NCBI RefSeq assembly: GCF_002514735.1
Contig: NZ_NBWU01000004.1
Coordinates: 496,001 to 560,000, forward strand
DNA: 64,000 bases
Direction of reading: 5' to 3'
Origin: Sediminicola luteus
Lineage (GTDB): Bacteria; Bacteroidota; Bacteroidia; Flavobacteriales; Flavobacteriaceae
Shown: positions 24,501-34,167 of the stretch, piece by piece
How the letters are laid out: each line of letters starts with the position of its first letter
How positions within the stretch are numbered: the first letter of the stretch is position 1
Made by a program: the position numbers and the translations under genes
The notes under the pieces: generated by a model
The model's database searches: none
The model's input: only the letters and a program-made list of their open reading frames with translations
What the model was told of the DNA's origin: nothing

Positions 24501-25976
24501 TTAGACAATAGGTTTCATAGCAGTCATAGACTCGCGTAAACGGGTACCGACTACTTCAACATCATGCTCACGTAGCGCTTTGTTCACGGCGATCAACTTG
24601 GCATTATCTACCCCATTGTCGCTATCGGCACCATAGGCTTTCCCGATCACATCGGTATCGACCGTTTTCATAAAATCGGTCAATAAGGGCTTACAGGCAT
24701 GATCGAACAAATAACAACCGTACTCGGCCGTATCGGAAATCACACGGTTCATTTCGAACAACTTCTTACGGGCAATGGTGTTGGCGATAAGTGGGGTTTC
24801 GTGTAAAGACTCATAATAAGCCGATTCCCCTATGATTCCGGATTCGGTCATGGTCTCGTAAGCCAACTCTACCCCGGCACGTACCATGGCTACCATAAGC
24901 ACCCCGTTGTCGTAATACTCTTGCTCAGAGATTTCTACATCGCCAGCAGGGGTCTTTTCAAAATTGGTCTCCCCTGTCGCGGCACGCCAATCCAATAGGT
25001 TTTTATCGCCATTGGCCCAATCTTCCATCATGGTTTTGGAGAACTCCCCTACCATGATATCGTCCATATGTTTTTGGAACAACGGACGCATAATGGTCTT
25101 TAATTCTTCGGAAAGCTCAAAAGCCTTGATTTTGGCCGGATTGCTCAAACGGTCCATCATATTGGTGATACCACCATATTTAAGTCCTTCGGTAATGGTC
25201 TCCCAACCGTATTGGATCAATTTAGAGGCATAACCGGCATCGATACCTTTTTCTACCATTTTATCGAAACACAAGATAGATCCGGTCTGTAGTAAACCAC
25301 AAAGAATGGTCTGCTCACCCATAAGGTCCGATTTTACCTCGGCCACGAACGAAGACTCCAATACCCCGGCACGGTGACCGCCCGTACCAGCAGCGTAAGC
25401 CTTGGCCTGGGCCAAACCTTTACCTTCGGGATCGTTCTCTGGGTGAACGGCAATTAAGGTAGGCACCCCGAAACCTCGCTTATACTCTTCGCGTACCTCG
25501 GAACCCGGACTCTTGGGAGCCACCATAATCACGGTAAGGTCTTTACGTACCTGAAGGCCTTCTTCCACAATATTGAAACCATGGGAATACGATAAGGTAG
25601 CCCCTTGCTTCATCAAGGGCATTACGGTACTCACCACATTGGTATGTTGTTTATCTGGGGTAAGGTTGATAACCAAATCGGCCGTTGGAATCAAGTTCTC
25701 GTAAGTATCAACGGTAAATCCGTTTTCCGAGGCATTGATAAACGACTGGCGTTTTTCGGTAATGGCACCTTCACGAAGGGCATAAGAGATGTCCAAGCCC
25801 GAATCGCGCATATTCAATCCTTGGTTAAGACCTTGGGCCCCACAACCAACGATTACGATTTTTTTACCCTTTAGGGCATCTACGCCATCGGCAAACTCGC
25901 TGGCGTCCATAAACCTACATTTTCCCAGCTGATCTAGTTGTTCGCGCAGTGCTAGCGTATTAAAATAATTCCCCAT
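24501..25976 (-). CDS. ilvC: Ketol-acid reductoisomerase, class II
   Basis: 491 aa, the long class II form. The Rossmann segment [19 protein letters not shown] (GCGAQG) binds NADPH; the metal site residues lie in the duplicated C-terminal helical domains ([27 protein letters not shown]). It isomerises and reduces acetolactate and acetohydroxybutyrate in valine, leucine and isoleucine synthesis. It starts 27 bases after ilvN and runs into ilvA after 8 bases. Confidence 0.97.
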   Translation of the reverse strand: MGNYFNTLALREQLDQLGKCRFMDASEFADGVDALKGKKIVIVGCGAQGLNQGLNMRDSGLDISYALREGAITEKRQSFINASENGFTVDTYENLIPTADLVINLTPDKQHTNVVSTVMPLMKQGATLSYSHGFNIVEEGLQVRKDLTVIMVAPKSPGSEVREEYKRGFGVPTLIAVHPENDPEGKGLAQAKAYAAGTGGHRAGVLESSFVAEVKSDLMGEQTILCGLLQTGSILCFDKMVEKGIDAGYASKLIQYGWETITEGLKYGGITNMMDRLSNPAKIKAFELSEELKTIMRPLFQKHMDDIMVGEFSKTMMEDWANGDKNLLDWRAATGETNFEKTPAGDVEISEQEYYDNGVLMVAMVRAGVELAYETMTESGIIGESAYYESLHETPLIANTIARKKLFEMNRVISDTAEYGCYLFDHACKPLLTDFMKTVDTDVIGKAYGADSDNGVDNAKLIAVNKALREHDVEVVGTRLRESMTAMKPIV

Positions 25977-26003
25977 TTTTCTATGTTCTTGATTAATTTA
26001 TTT

Positions 26004-26528
26004 CTAGTTATTGATTTCTTCCAGTAAGTGTGAGATTTCCATTTTGGAACGGGTTACCGCAATACGGCCCGATCGTACGAACTGCATAATACCCATGGGC
26101 AGCAATTCGCCATACATGGCATCGATCTCGGAGCGCCTTCCGGTTTTGGCGATCACGAAAAAGTCGCGGTTTACCGATACGATATGGCTGTTGTTCTCAT
26201 AAACGATCCGTTCGATTTTATCTTGATCCAACAAAAGATCGGAATCCATTTTAAAGATGGCCGATTCTTGATAGATGATATCCGAATCCAAGTGATAAAA
26301 GGCACGTAATACCTCTACCTGCTTCTCTATTTGGGCCACAATCTTACGGGCCCAATCTTCGGTAGAGAAGATTACGATGGTGAATTTTGAAATGCCTTCC
26401 AATTCCGATTTGGATACGTTCAGGCTTTCGATATTGATATGTCTTTTCAGGAAAATTCCCGAAATCCTATTCAATAAGCCTACATTGTTCTCGGAATAAA
26501 CCGATATGGTGAACCATTTTTTTTCCAT
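26004..26528 (-). CDS. ilvN: Acetolactate synthase small (regulatory) subunit
   Basis: 174 aa. An N-terminal ACT domain (FTISVYSENNVGLLNRISGIF, with the NVGLLNRISGIF loop that binds valine) precedes the ALS_ss C-terminal domain (residues 85-160). It activates the large subunit and imposes feedback inhibition by valine. It follows ilvB after 50 bases in the same operon. Confidence 0.95.
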   Translation of the reverse strand: MEKKWFTISVYSENNVGLLNRISGIFLKRHINIESLNVSKSELEGISKFTIVIFSTEDWARKIVAQIEKQVEVLRAFYHLDSDIIYQESAIFKMDSDLLLDQDKIERIVYENNSHIVSVNRDFFVIAKTGRRSEIDAMYGELLPMGIMQFVRSGRIAVTRSKMEISHLLEEINN

Positions 26529-26578
26529 GTCTCTATGTATGACGCTTAATCGCGTTAGCCTTTGTCTTAATTATCTTC

Positions 26579-28312
26579 TTATTTCAATCGTACGTCGGAA
26601 ACGGATGCCCCGGTAGGTATCATCGGGAATACATTATCTTCTTTTTCCACTTTCACCTCTAGGAAGAAGGCTTCCTTGGAATCGATCATATCCTGTACCG
26701 CCTGGGCCAGATCTTCACGTTTTTCCACCAAACGGGTCTCTAAACCGTATCCCTTGGCAATAGTGATGAAATCGGGGTTCGACATGACCGTGGAAGCGTA
26801 TCTGCGATCAAAGAAGAGTTCTTGCCACTGGCGTACCATACCTAAATGATCATTGTTCAAAACCACGATCTTTACCGGGGTCTTGGTCTGGAAAATGGTA
26901 CCCAATTCCTGAATGGTCATTTGATAACCGCCATCGCCCATAATAGCGACCACTTCGCGATCCATGGCCCCCATTTTGGCCCCGATCGCGGCCGGAAGCG
27001 CAAAGCCCATGGTACCCAAACCACCCGAGGTGATATTACTTTTACTCTGCCTGAACTTACCATAGCGGGAAGCGATCATTTGGTGCTGCCCTACATCGGT
27101 AACGAATACGGCCTTTTGATCCGAGGCGATGTTTATCTGCTCGATAACCTCACCCATGGTAAGACCAGGTTTGGTCGGATGGATATCATTTTTGATAATG
27201 GTATCCCACTCAATTTGGTATTTCGCCTTAAACTCCTGCATCCAGGCCGAGTGGTCTTTGGCCTCAATCAATGGTAGAATCTGTTCCAAAGAATCTTTAC
27301 AGTTCCCAAGAACCCCCACATCTGCCTTCACGTTCTTATCGATCTCGGCCGGATCGATTTCAAAATGAACCACCTTGGCCTGTTTGGCATAGGTAGCCAA
27401 ATTACCGGTTACCCGATCATCGAAGCGCATACCGATAGCGATCAACACATCGCATTCATTCGTAAGCAGGTTTGGTCCATAATTACCGTGCATACCTACC
27501 ATACCTACATTCATAGGGTGTTCGGTATCCATGGCCGAAAGGCCCAAGAGTGTCCATGCGGCCGGAATGTTGGCTTTTTCTACCAAAGCCTTCAACTGGG
27601 CCTCGGCCTGTCCGATAATAACCCCGTGACCAAAAACGATAAAAGGTTTTTTAGCGCTATTAATCAAGGCAGCGGCCTGCTCCAAAGCCGAAACTTCGGG
27701 GGTATGCACTGGCTGGTAACTACGGATCCGGGTACAAGGCTCATAAACGAAATCGAGCTCGTCGAACTGGGCGTTTTTGGTGATATCGATCAAAACCGGA
27801 CCCGGTCTGCCCGAACGGGCAATATAAAAGGCCTTAGCCATGATTTCCGGAATCTCTTCGGCCCGGGTTATTTGGTAGTTCCATTTGGTAACCGGGGTAG
27901 AGATACCCACGATATCGGTTTCTTGAAAGGCATCGGAGCCTAATAGGTGTCGGGCTACCTGACCGGTAATACACACCATTGGGGTAGAATCGATCTGGGC
28001 ATCGGCGATACCGGTAACCAGATTCGTGGCCCCTGGGCCCGATGTGGCCATGGCCACACCAACCTTACCCGTAACCCTGGCATAACCTTGGGCGGCGTGG
28101 GTAGCCCCCTGCTCGTGGCGGGTAAGCACATGATGTAATTTATCTTGAAACTTATATAACTCGTCATAAACCGGCATAATGGCCCCACCAGGGTAACCAT
28201 ACAAAACATCGACCCCTTCGGCCAATAGACAATGAATAATGGCCTCTGCCCCGCTTATACGTATCGTTTTCTTTTCTTGGGTCTGCTTCTTAGTGGCGTG
28301 TGCGGTCTCCAT
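26579..28312 (-). CDS. ilvB: Acetolactate synthase large subunit
   Basis: 577 aa from the ATG at 28312, the reading that leaves 17 bases after the ilvD stop; a longer in-frame start at 28429 would run back into ilvD and add 39 atypical residues. The ThDP enzyme core is plain: GVDVLYGYPGGAIMPVYD with the catalytic Glu in TRHEQGATHAAQG, the FAD/dimer region QETDIVGISTPVTKWN, and GDGGYQMTIQELGT with the downstream Asn that binds Mg-ThDP. It condenses pyruvate to acetolactate or pyruvate plus 2-oxobutanoate to acetohydroxybutyrate. Confidence 0.96.
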   Translation of the reverse strand: METAHATKKQTQEKKTIRISGAEAIIHCLLAEGVDVLYGYPGGAIMPVYDELYKFQDKLHHVLTRHEQGATHAAQGYARVTGKVGVAMATSGPGATNLVTGIADAQIDSTPMVCITGQVARHLLGSDAFQETDIVGISTPVTKWNYQITRAEEIPEIMAKAFYIARSGRPGPVLIDITKNAQFDELDFVYEPCTRIRSYQPVHTPEVSALEQAAALINSAKKPFIVFGHGVIIGQAEAQLKALVEKANIPAAWTLLGLSAMDTEHPMNVGMVGMHGNYGPNLLTNECDVLIAIGMRFDDRVTGNLATYAKQAKVVHFEIDPAEIDKNVKADVGVLGNCKDSLEQILPLIEAKDHSAWMQEFKAKYQIEWDTIIKNDIHPTKPGLTMGEVIEQINIASDQKAVFVTDVGQHQMIASRYGKFRQSKSNITSGGLGTMGFALPAAIGAKMGAMDREVVAIMGDGGYQMTIQELGTIFQTKTPVKIVVLNNDHLGMVRQWQELFFDRRYASTVMSNPDFITIAKGYGLETRLVEKREDLAQAVQDMIDSKEAFFLEVKVEKEDNVFPMIPTGASVSDVRLK

Positions 28313-28329
28313 ACTCCAACTATTTTTAA

Positions 28330-30006
28330 TTACAGCTCGTCCGTTACACAACCTTTGGAGGCCGATGAAACGGTTTTTGCGTATTTGTATAAACTTCCTT
28401 TTTTCACTTTTAAGGCCGGGGCTTCCCACTGGGCCTTTCTGGCTTCCAATTCAGCTTCGCTCAACTCCACTGATATTTTATTGGAAACAGCATCAATTTC
28501 AATCATATCACCATCTTGCAGCAAGGCGATTACCCCGCCATCTTGGGCTTCGGGCGAAACATGGCCCACCACAAAACCGTGGCTACCCCCAGAAAAACGA
28601 CCATCGGTAATCAAAGCGACATCTTTACCCAGACCAGCACCCATAATAGCTGCGGTTGGTTTTAGCATTTCTGGCATTCCCGGTCCGCCTTTTGGCCCTT
28701 CGTATCGAATGACAACGACGTTTCCTTTTTGAACCGCTCCGTTCTTGATACCGTCATTGGCCTCAAATTCGCTATCGAATACTTTGGCAGGTCCTTTAAA
28801 ACTGAGTCCTTCTTTACCGGTAATCTTGGCAACGGCCCCGTCTTTGGCGAGGTTACCGTATAGAATACGTAAGTGTCCGGTCTTTTTGATCGGATTGCTT
28901 ACAGGTCTTACCACCTCTTGTCCTTCAGGAAAACCAGGGACATCGGCCAAGTTTTCGGCCAAGGTTTTTCCGGTTACGGTCAAACAATCGCCATGCAACA
29001 TACCTTCGTCCAACATAAACTTCAGCACGGCAGGTATACCCCCGATACGGTGTACATCTTCCATCAAGAAACGTCCACTAGGCTTAAGATCGGCCAAGAA
29101 AGGAGTGGTATCACTTATCTTTTGGAAGTCGTCCAAAGTAAATTCAACATCGGCAGCACGGGCAATGGCCAAGAAATGCAATACCGCATTGGTAGACCCG
29201 CCCATAACCGTTACCAAACGAATGGCATTCTCCAAAGATTTTCGGCTAATTATGTCAGAAGGCTTGATATCGTTCTCCAACAGGTAACGCAAGGCTTTAC
29301 CGGCAGCGATACAACCTTCTTTTTTACCCCCGCCCACAGCAGGGTTAGATGAATTATAAGGTAAGGCCATACCCAAGGCTTCAATGGCAGAGGCCATAGT
29401 ATTGGCGGTATACATACCACCACAGGCCCCAGCACCTGGGCATGCTTTCGAAATGACACTTTTGTATTCTTTCTCATCTATGGTACCGGCCACTTTTTCG
29501 CCCCAAGCTTCAAAGGCCGAAACGATATCAAGTTTCTTGTTGTTATGACAACCAGAGGCAATGGTACCCCCGTAGACCAAAACAGACGGACGATTCAGGC
29601 GGATCATGGCCATAAGGGCCCCGGGCATATTCTTATCGCAACCTACCACGGTTACCAAACCATCGTAATTCATGGCCTGCACCACGGTCTCCATAGAGTC
29701 GGCGATAATATCGCGTGAAGGCAGCGAATAACGCATACCATAAGTACCCATAGAAATACCGTCGCTAACCCCAATGGTATTAAAGACCAAGCCCACCAAG
29801 TCGGTAGCATTGACACCTTCCTTAACATGCTGCGCCAAATCGTTCAGGTGCATATTACAAGGGTTACCTTCATATCCGGTACTACCAATACCGATAAGCG
29901 GTTTGGCCAAATCTTCGTCGGTCAATCCTATAGCGTGTAACATGGCCTGTGCGGCCGGTTGGGTTGGGTCTTGGGTTACGTTCTTACTAAACTTATTAAG
30001 CTCCAT
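28330..30006 (-). CDS. ilvD: Dihydroxy-acid dehydratase
   Basis: 558 aa. Cysteines for the iron-sulfur cluster are visible in [18 protein letters not shown] and [12 protein letters not shown]; the C-terminal [11 protein letters not shown] loop is typical. It dehydrates dihydroxyvalerates to the 2-oxo acids in the last common step of valine and isoleucine synthesis. It is the first structural gene of the operon and lies 273 bases downstream of an attenuator (30280-30319). Confidence 0.97.
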   Translation of the reverse strand: MELNKFSKNVTQDPTQPAAQAMLHAIGLTDEDLAKPLIGIGSTGYEGNPCNMHLNDLAQHVKEGVNATDLVGLVFNTIGVSDGISMGTYGMRYSLPSRDIIADSMETVVQAMNYDGLVTVVGCDKNMPGALMAMIRLNRPSVLVYGGTIASGCHNNKKLDIVSAFEAWGEKVAGTIDEKEYKSVISKACPGAGACGGMYTANTMASAIEALGMALPYNSSNPAVGGGKKEGCIAAGKALRYLLENDIKPSDIISRKSLENAIRLVTVMGGSTNAVLHFLAIARAADVEFTLDDFQKISDTTPFLADLKPSGRFLMEDVHRIGGIPAVLKFMLDEGMLHGDCLTVTGKTLAENLADVPGFPEGQEVVRPVSNPIKKTGHLRILYGNLAKDGAVAKITGKEGLSFKGPAKVFDSEFEANDGIKNGAVQKGNVVVIRYEGPKGGPGMPEMLKPTAAIMGAGLGKDVALITDGRFSGGSHGFVVGHVSPEAQDGGVIALLQDGDMIEIDAVSNKISVELSEAELEARKAQWEAPALKVKKGSLYKYAKTVSSASKGCVTDEL

Positions 30007-30055
30007 TAGTATATTTCGAGTGTTCTTTACGTTTCGTTACAATTATTTCAAGATT

Positions 30056-30063
30056 CAAAGATA
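30056..30063 (-). promoter_or_regulatory. Candidate second -7 box TATCTTTG just before ilvD
   Basis: Read on the minus strand, TATCTTTG matches TAnnTTTG exactly and lies 49 bases before the ilvD ATG. No TTG lies at the right distance. If real, it would allow low transcription of the operon independent of the attenuator. Confidence 0.35.
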
Positions 30064-30279
30064 TATGTTCCTATAAGTGCATCATTTTAACAAGGTTCAC
30101 TTTAATAAGTCCAAAATCCGAATAACACATTCAACCTATTGTTTTTCAACACAATAACAGTTTATTTTATACCATATCCATATCATTTCCATAGAATCTC
30201 TTTAAAGAATGGGGCATGGCATTTTGGTCAATGAAAACCATAAAAAACCATGTTAGTTCCCAGTTCCAAAAGGGACCAA

Positions 30280-30319
30280 TAAAAAAAGCCTGTATCATTT
30301 TTGAACGATACAGGCTTTT
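30280..30319 (-). terminator. ilv attenuator terminator
   Basis: On the minus strand a perfect 13-bp stem (AAAAGCCTGTATC with GATACAGGCTTTT, bases 30307-30319 and 30284-30296) and a 10-base loop are followed by TTTTTTTA. It lies 22 bases after the leader peptide stop codon and before ilvD. The 5' arm of this stem can instead pair with bases 30337-30343. Confidence 0.9.
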
Positions 30320-30336
30320 GAACAAGGCATAGCAGT

Positions 30337-30343
30337 CTGTATC
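30337..30343 (-). promoter_or_regulatory. Antiterminator 5' arm of the ilv attenuator
   Basis: On the minus strand GATACAG (30343 to 30337) overlaps the leader stop codon and is complementary to CTGTATC in the 5' arm of the terminator stem (30313 to 30307). Pairing here excludes the terminator. A ribosome at the stop codon would cover it; one stalled in the Ile/Val/Leu run would leave it free. Confidence 0.8.
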
Positions 30344-30398
30344 ATCCCCCGAGTGGGACAATAATGACTAGAATGACGATGTTCTGTAAAAATTTCAT
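30342..30398 (-). CDS. ilv leader (attenuator) peptide
   Basis: An 18-codon open reading frame on the minus strand encodes MKFLQNIVILVIIVPLGG. Codons 7-14 are Ile, Val, Ile, Leu, Val, Ile, Ile, Val without a break, and Leu occurs also at 4 and 16: the three end products of the pathway. The stop TGA is followed by the antiterminator and terminator segments and then ilvD. By the known logic of amino-acid leader peptides, shortage of any charged branched-chain tRNA would stall the ribosome and permit read-through into ilvDBNCA. The assignment is from sequence alone, but the fit of peptide, spacing and hairpins is very good. Confidence 0.9.
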   Translation of the reverse strand: MKFLQNIVILVIIVPLGG

Positions 30399-30443
30399 GG
30401 GTCAATGTTAGAAATTATATTCGATGTGACCAAAAGAACACAC

Positions 30444-30473
30444 GAAAAATATGTAAATTTGGGAATGGACCAA
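30444..30473 (-). promoter_or_regulatory. Candidate promoter of the ilv leader transcript
   Basis: On the minus strand TTG (30473 to 30471, within TTTTG) and TATTTTTC (30451 to 30444) are separated by exactly 19 bases, one mismatch from the TTTG / TAnnTTTG consensus. It would start RNA about 40 bases before the leader ATG. It overlaps the first codons of the divergent aldehyde dehydrogenase gene. Confidence 0.6.
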
Positions 30474-31844
30474 AACATACCGAACATCCTGTTTACTCAA
30501 CAGGCTTTTTTTAAAAGTCAGATTACCAAGGATGTAAACTACAGAAAGGAAGCGCTGAAGCGTTTGGAAAAAGAAATATTGGCACAAGAAGATGCGGTTT
30601 GCGAAGCCATTCATGCCGACTTTAAAAAACCCTTTTTCGAAACCTTGGCTACCGAGACCCAACTGGTTTTGGCCGAGCTAAGGGCCACCATTAAAAATAT
30701 TAAAGGATGGGCCAGGCCTAAAAAGGTCAGGGCCACTATGGTTAATTTTCCCTCTAGCGATTTTATCCATTATGAGCCCTACGGAAATGTATTGGTGATG
30801 GCTCCTTGGAACTACCCCTTTCAATTGGCGCTTTTACCTTTGATCGGTGCGGTAGCCGCAGGGAATACGGTTGTATTGAAGCCCTCTGAGGTGACCCCGC
30901 ATACCTCGGCCATAATCCGAAAGATTGTTGAAGCCGTTTTTGCCCCAGAATATGTGGCCGTCGTGGAAGGTGGCATACCTGAATCCCAGGCCCTTTTGGC
31001 CGAACGTTGGGATTATATCTTCTTTACCGGAAGCACCCAAGTTGGTAAGATCGTATACCAAGCGGCCGCTAAGCATTTAACCCCGGTAACCTTGGAATTA
31101 GGGGGTAAAAATCCTTGTGTGGTAGATGAGACCGCTCCTATGGATTTAACTGCCAAACGTCTGGTTTGGGGTAAATTCTTAAACGGCGGTCAAACCTGTA
31201 TTGCCCCCGATTATATTTTGGCCCACCCCAGTGTTAAAAACGATTTGGTAAAGGGGATGGCCAAATACATTGAGAAATCCTATGGCTCCGAGGTACAATC
31301 TTCACCCGACTTTTGTCGTATGGCGGGCGAAAACCACTACCAACGCCTAAAAGCCATGCTCGAAGGGGAAACCATTTTGTTTGGTGGCCAAACCGATGAT
31401 ACTGAACGTTATATAGCCCCAACCCTTTTAGAGAGTCCGGCCCTTGACAGTAAAGTCATGGCCGGGGAAATATTTGGGCCCATTTTACCCATTTACACCT
31501 ATTCGGACGAAACGGACATCGAAAAGTTTATTGAACGCTACGAAAAGCCTTTGGCAGCCTATGTCTTTACCAAACGTTCCGGTTTCGCCAAAAAATTCAT
31601 TGCACGCCATAGTTTTGGGGGTGGTACCATTAACGATACCATAGCCCAAATCACCAACAAACGTATGCCTTTCGGGGGTGTGGGTGCCAGTGGTATTGGC
31701 AGCTACCATGGTAAAAAGACCTTTGAGGTCTTTTCGCACCACAAAGCCATGGTAAAACGTGCCAATTGGATGGATTTGCCCATGCGCTATGCCCCTTACG
31801 ACAAATATTTTAAGCTCGCCAAGACCTTTAAAAAACTGTTTTAA
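30465..31844 (+). CDS. Aldehyde dehydrogenase, class 3 type
   Basis: 459 aa from the ATG at 30465; an upstream in-frame ATG at 30405 adds 20 residues that overlap the divergent ilv promoter and are unlike the family. ALDH3 traits: short length, APWNYPFQLALLPLIGAVAAGN, catalytic Glu in LELGGKNPC and catalytic Cys in GGQTCIAPDY. No C-terminal membrane anchor is seen (ends KTFKKLF). ALDH3 enzymes oxidise medium- and long-chain aldehydes. TAAATTTG at 30454-30461 sits only three bases before the ATG. It is monocistronic and convergent with the pxp operon. Confidence 0.9.
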   Translation: MDQNIPNILFTQQAFFKSQITKDVNYRKEALKRLEKEILAQEDAVCEAIHADFKKPFFETLATETQLVLAELRATIKNIKGWARPKKVRATMVNFPSSDFIHYEPYGNVLVMAPWNYPFQLALLPLIGAVAAGNTVVLKPSEVTPHTSAIIRKIVEAVFAPEYVAVVEGGIPESQALLAERWDYIFFTGSTQVGKIVYQAAAKHLTPVTLELGGKNPCVVDETAPMDLTAKRLVWGKFLNGGQTCIAPDYILAHPSVKNDLVKGMAKYIEKSYGSEVQSSPDFCRMAGENHYQRLKAMLEGETILFGGQTDDTERYIAPTLLESPALDSKVMAGEIFGPILPIYTYSDETDIEKFIERYEKPLAAYVFTKRSGFAKKFIARHSFGGGTINDTIAQITNKRMPFGGVGASGIGSYHGKKTFEVFSHHKAMVKRANWMDLPMRYAPYDKYFKLAKTFKKLF

Positions 31845-31862
31845 GGCCTTTTATATACAGGA

Positions 31863-32702
31863 TCAACGTAGTAATTTTAAACGGATGCTATCCCCCACCC
31901 TTTTCTGGGCCAAAACCGATATGGCCCTTTCTGATAGCTGTAGTACTCTTGGATAGCCTCCGGTAGTTTGGCCATCGCGCATAAGTACGATCAATTTTCC
32001 GGAAGGGGTGTATTGTACCGTACCTGGTAAAACCGCCGAGGTTAGTAGGGAATGGTCATGGGTAGTCAAGGGTTCTTGCAATTGGATTCCCATTCGGTCT
32101 TGTTCCTTGGCCAAATGAAAGGGTCTAAAAAACAGGCGCTCTAAATCTTTGGAGGCCAATAACTCGAATTCCGGTCCCCTGTACACCTCTAAAATCGATT
32201 CCTCCAAATGAGACAAGGAATAGGCCGTTTTCATCGGTATTTCCCTATCGAAGGTTTTGTAACCCACCGTCATGCGTTTACGCAAAAACCCTTTATCAGT
32301 AAGCGGAAAGTATTGTGAGCTGCTTTTTAGCACTTTTTTCACCTGAAAACCGCCTTTGACCAGCAAATAGGAGCGGCAGCCTTGTTGCACCGACCCAAAA
32401 TGCAACTCTTCTCCCATTCGTACCCGGGTCAATTGGCCCATAGGCACGGGCCTACCCTCCAGTTCGGCCTGAATGGGCGCCCCACCGATAATAATTCGGG
32501 TGGTGGCCTGAAAACGAAGTTTTGGTCCGAGTAAGGTCATTTCCATAGCGGCCATTTTGGGCGTATTGCCAATAATCTTGTTCAACAAGCCCAAAGACAA
32601 TTGATCCATGGCCCCAGATACAGGAACCCCAATTTCGCGAAAACCATAACGCCCCATATCTTGCAGACTGGTATACAGTCCAGGATGAATTACTTCCAAC
32701 AT
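31863..32702 (-). CDS. pxpC: 5-oxoprolinase subunit C (biotin-dependent carboxyltransferase family)
   Basis: 279 aa. Start EVIHPGLYTSLQDMGRYGFREIGVPVSGAMD is the KipA/PxpC signature (visible key residues: QD.GR.G, G.P.SGAMD). With PxpA and PxpB it makes an ATP-dependent 5-oxoprolinase that opens 5-oxoproline (pyroglutamate) to glutamate. The start overlaps the end of pxpB by 13 bases, so translation is coupled. Last gene of the operon. Confidence 0.93.
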   Translation of the reverse strand: MLEVIHPGLYTSLQDMGRYGFREIGVPVSGAMDQLSLGLLNKIIGNTPKMAAMEMTLLGPKLRFQATTRIIIGGAPIQAELEGRPVPMGQLTRVRMGEELHFGSVQQGCRSYLLVKGGFQVKKVLKSSSQYFPLTDKGFLRKRMTVGYKTFDREIPMKTAYSLSHLEESILEVYRGPEFELLASKDLERLFFRPFHLAKEQDRMGIQLQEPLTTHDHSLLTSAVLPGTVQYTPSGKLIVLMRDGQTTGGYPRVLQLSERAISVLAQKRVGDSIRLKLLR

Positions 32703-33424
32703 ACCAGCTCGCTTTTTAGTTTATAATAGCCTTTACGGTATCTTTTGTAAATGCTGCGGTATAGCTCTAGATCAACCGCCTCAAAAGTCACTTGATCCCC
32801 AGGTTTTATAGGCATGGGATCCCGTTTACGCACATTGAACAAGGGAATGGGGCAATTACCCAATATATGCCATCCGCCTGGCGAATCTTGCGGATAGATT
32901 CCTGTTTGCCTATCGGCTATGGCCACCGAACCTTCCACCACCTTTAAACGGGGTTGTTCGCGCCGTGGCAGCCAAAGGTTGCGCGATAATCCGCCCAAAT
33001 AAAGAAATCCCGGTAAAAAACCTAGGCCATAGACGGTGTACTTTGCATGGGCATGCTTATAGATTACCTGATCTACCGATAATCTCAGGCTTTTGGCCAC
33101 TGCTTCCAAATCTACCCCAAAGCGGGCATCGTAACATACCGGAAGCGACCAAAGCTTCCGTTCAAAAGGTTGGTTAAAATCCAAGGCAACATGCATCTCG
33201 AGAATACGTTGACGCATATTTTCAAAATCCAAGGTGTCGGAAAAAACCAAACAAAGCGAATTATAAGAACCGATCATCTCAGCATTTAGGAACTCTTCCT
33301 CCTGTTTTAAGGCATTTTTTAAAAGAATGATTTCCTTGAGGATAGACTCCGAGACCGTATCGGGCCAAGTGATCAGTATGGCCCTTTCTCCGTACGGGCT
33401 AATTTTCAGTAATTGATCGGACAT
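32690..33424 (-). CDS. pxpB: 5-oxoprolinase subunit B
   Basis: 244 aa KipI/PxpB protein: YGERAILITWPD near the start, the conserved YTVYGLGFLPGFLYLGGL and LPRREQPRL, VEGSVAIADRQTGIYPQDSPGGWHILG and the C-terminal KPGDQVTFEAV. It shares one base with the end of pxpA and overlaps pxpC. The three-subunit enzyme recycles 5-oxoproline formed by spontaneous cyclisation of glutamine and glutamate. Confidence 0.93.
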   Translation of the reverse strand: MSDQLLKISPYGERAILITWPDTVSESILKEIILLKNALKQEEEFLNAEMIGSYNSLCLVFSDTLDFENMRQRILEMHVALDFNQPFERKLWSLPVCYDARFGVDLEAVAKSLRLSVDQVIYKHAHAKYTVYGLGFLPGFLYLGGLSRNLWLPRREQPRLKVVEGSVAIADRQTGIYPQDSPGGWHILGNCPIPLFNVRKRDPMPIKPGDQVTFEAVDLELYRSIYKRYRKGYYKLKSELVCWK

Positions 33425-34167
33425 TAAGCAAGGGTGATATTATGGTTAGCCAAGTGGTCTTTCAAATATTTTATAATAGCGACCGCCTCTGGAGTATCGC
33501 CATGTACACAAAAGGTATCGGCACTAAGGGCTTTTAGCTGCCCGTTCAGGGTACGTACCAGCCCCTCCTTGGCCATGGGAACGATATGCGCGAAAACTTT
33601 TTCCGGATCCCGGATCAAGGCATCGGGATGGGAACGTGGGCACAAGGTTAAATCATCGGTATAATTGCGATCGGCAAAAACCTCGGAAACCACCTTAAAT
33701 CCTTTCTCTTTGGCCAATTTAGCAAAGGGAGAACCCGAAAGCACATAAAGCGCAACATCTTCTTTATACCGCGCCACCAATTTTAGAAAGGCATGCATCA
33801 ATTCGGTATCGAAAGCCAAATCGTTGTATAGCGCCCCATGGGGTTTAATATGATGCCAATGGGCCCCTTCTTGCACAATGGCCTTCTGAAAGTCCCGTAA
33901 TTGGCTCTCAATACTGGCCATAAGAGTGGAAACCGAACTATTTTCAGGACGTTTTCTACCAAAATTCACCCTATCCGGATAGCCCGGATGCGCCCCGATC
34001 TTAAGCTGATGTACGTGGGCTAAGCGGATAATTCGTGTCATCTCTTCCACGCTTCCGGCATGGGCACCACAACAAATATTACAGGAAGAAATATAGGGAA
34101 ACAAGGCTTTTTCGTTCCCTATACCTTCGGCCACGTCGCCATTGATATCGATTCGTATTACATCCAT
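33424..34167 (-). CDS. pxpA: 5-oxoprolinase subunit A
   Basis: 247 aa LamB/YcsF family. DINGDVAEGIGNE corresponds to the usual DLNADLGEGFG metal or substrate loop; CNICCGAHAGS, KIGAHPGYPDRVNFGR, HIKPHGALYND and VHGDTPEAVAI are intact. It overlaps the Nramp-like gene by ten bases. Role as in the other pxp subunits; the operon order pxpA-pxpB-pxpC is standard. Confidence 0.94.
   Translation of the reverse strand: MDVIRIDINGDVAEGIGNEKALFPYISSCNICCGAHAGSVEEMTRIIRLAHVHQLKIGAHPGYPDRVNFGRKRPENSSVSTLMASIESQLRDFQKAIVQEGAHWHHIKPHGALYNDLAFDTELMHAFLKLVARYKEDVALYVLSGSPFAKLAKEKGFKVVSEVFADRNYTDDLTLCPRSHPDALIRDPEKVFAHIVPMAKEGLVRTLNGQLKALSADTFCVHGDTPEAVAIIKYLKDHLANHNITLA

Noticed and set aside
28313-28429. 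N-terminal extension of ilvB
   Set aside because: Lies inside the end of ilvD in another frame; composition is unlike the enzyme family.
30167-30361. A 64-codon frame on the minus strand in the ilv leader
   Set aside because: Covers the terminator stem and has no homologous look; the 18-codon leader explains the region better.
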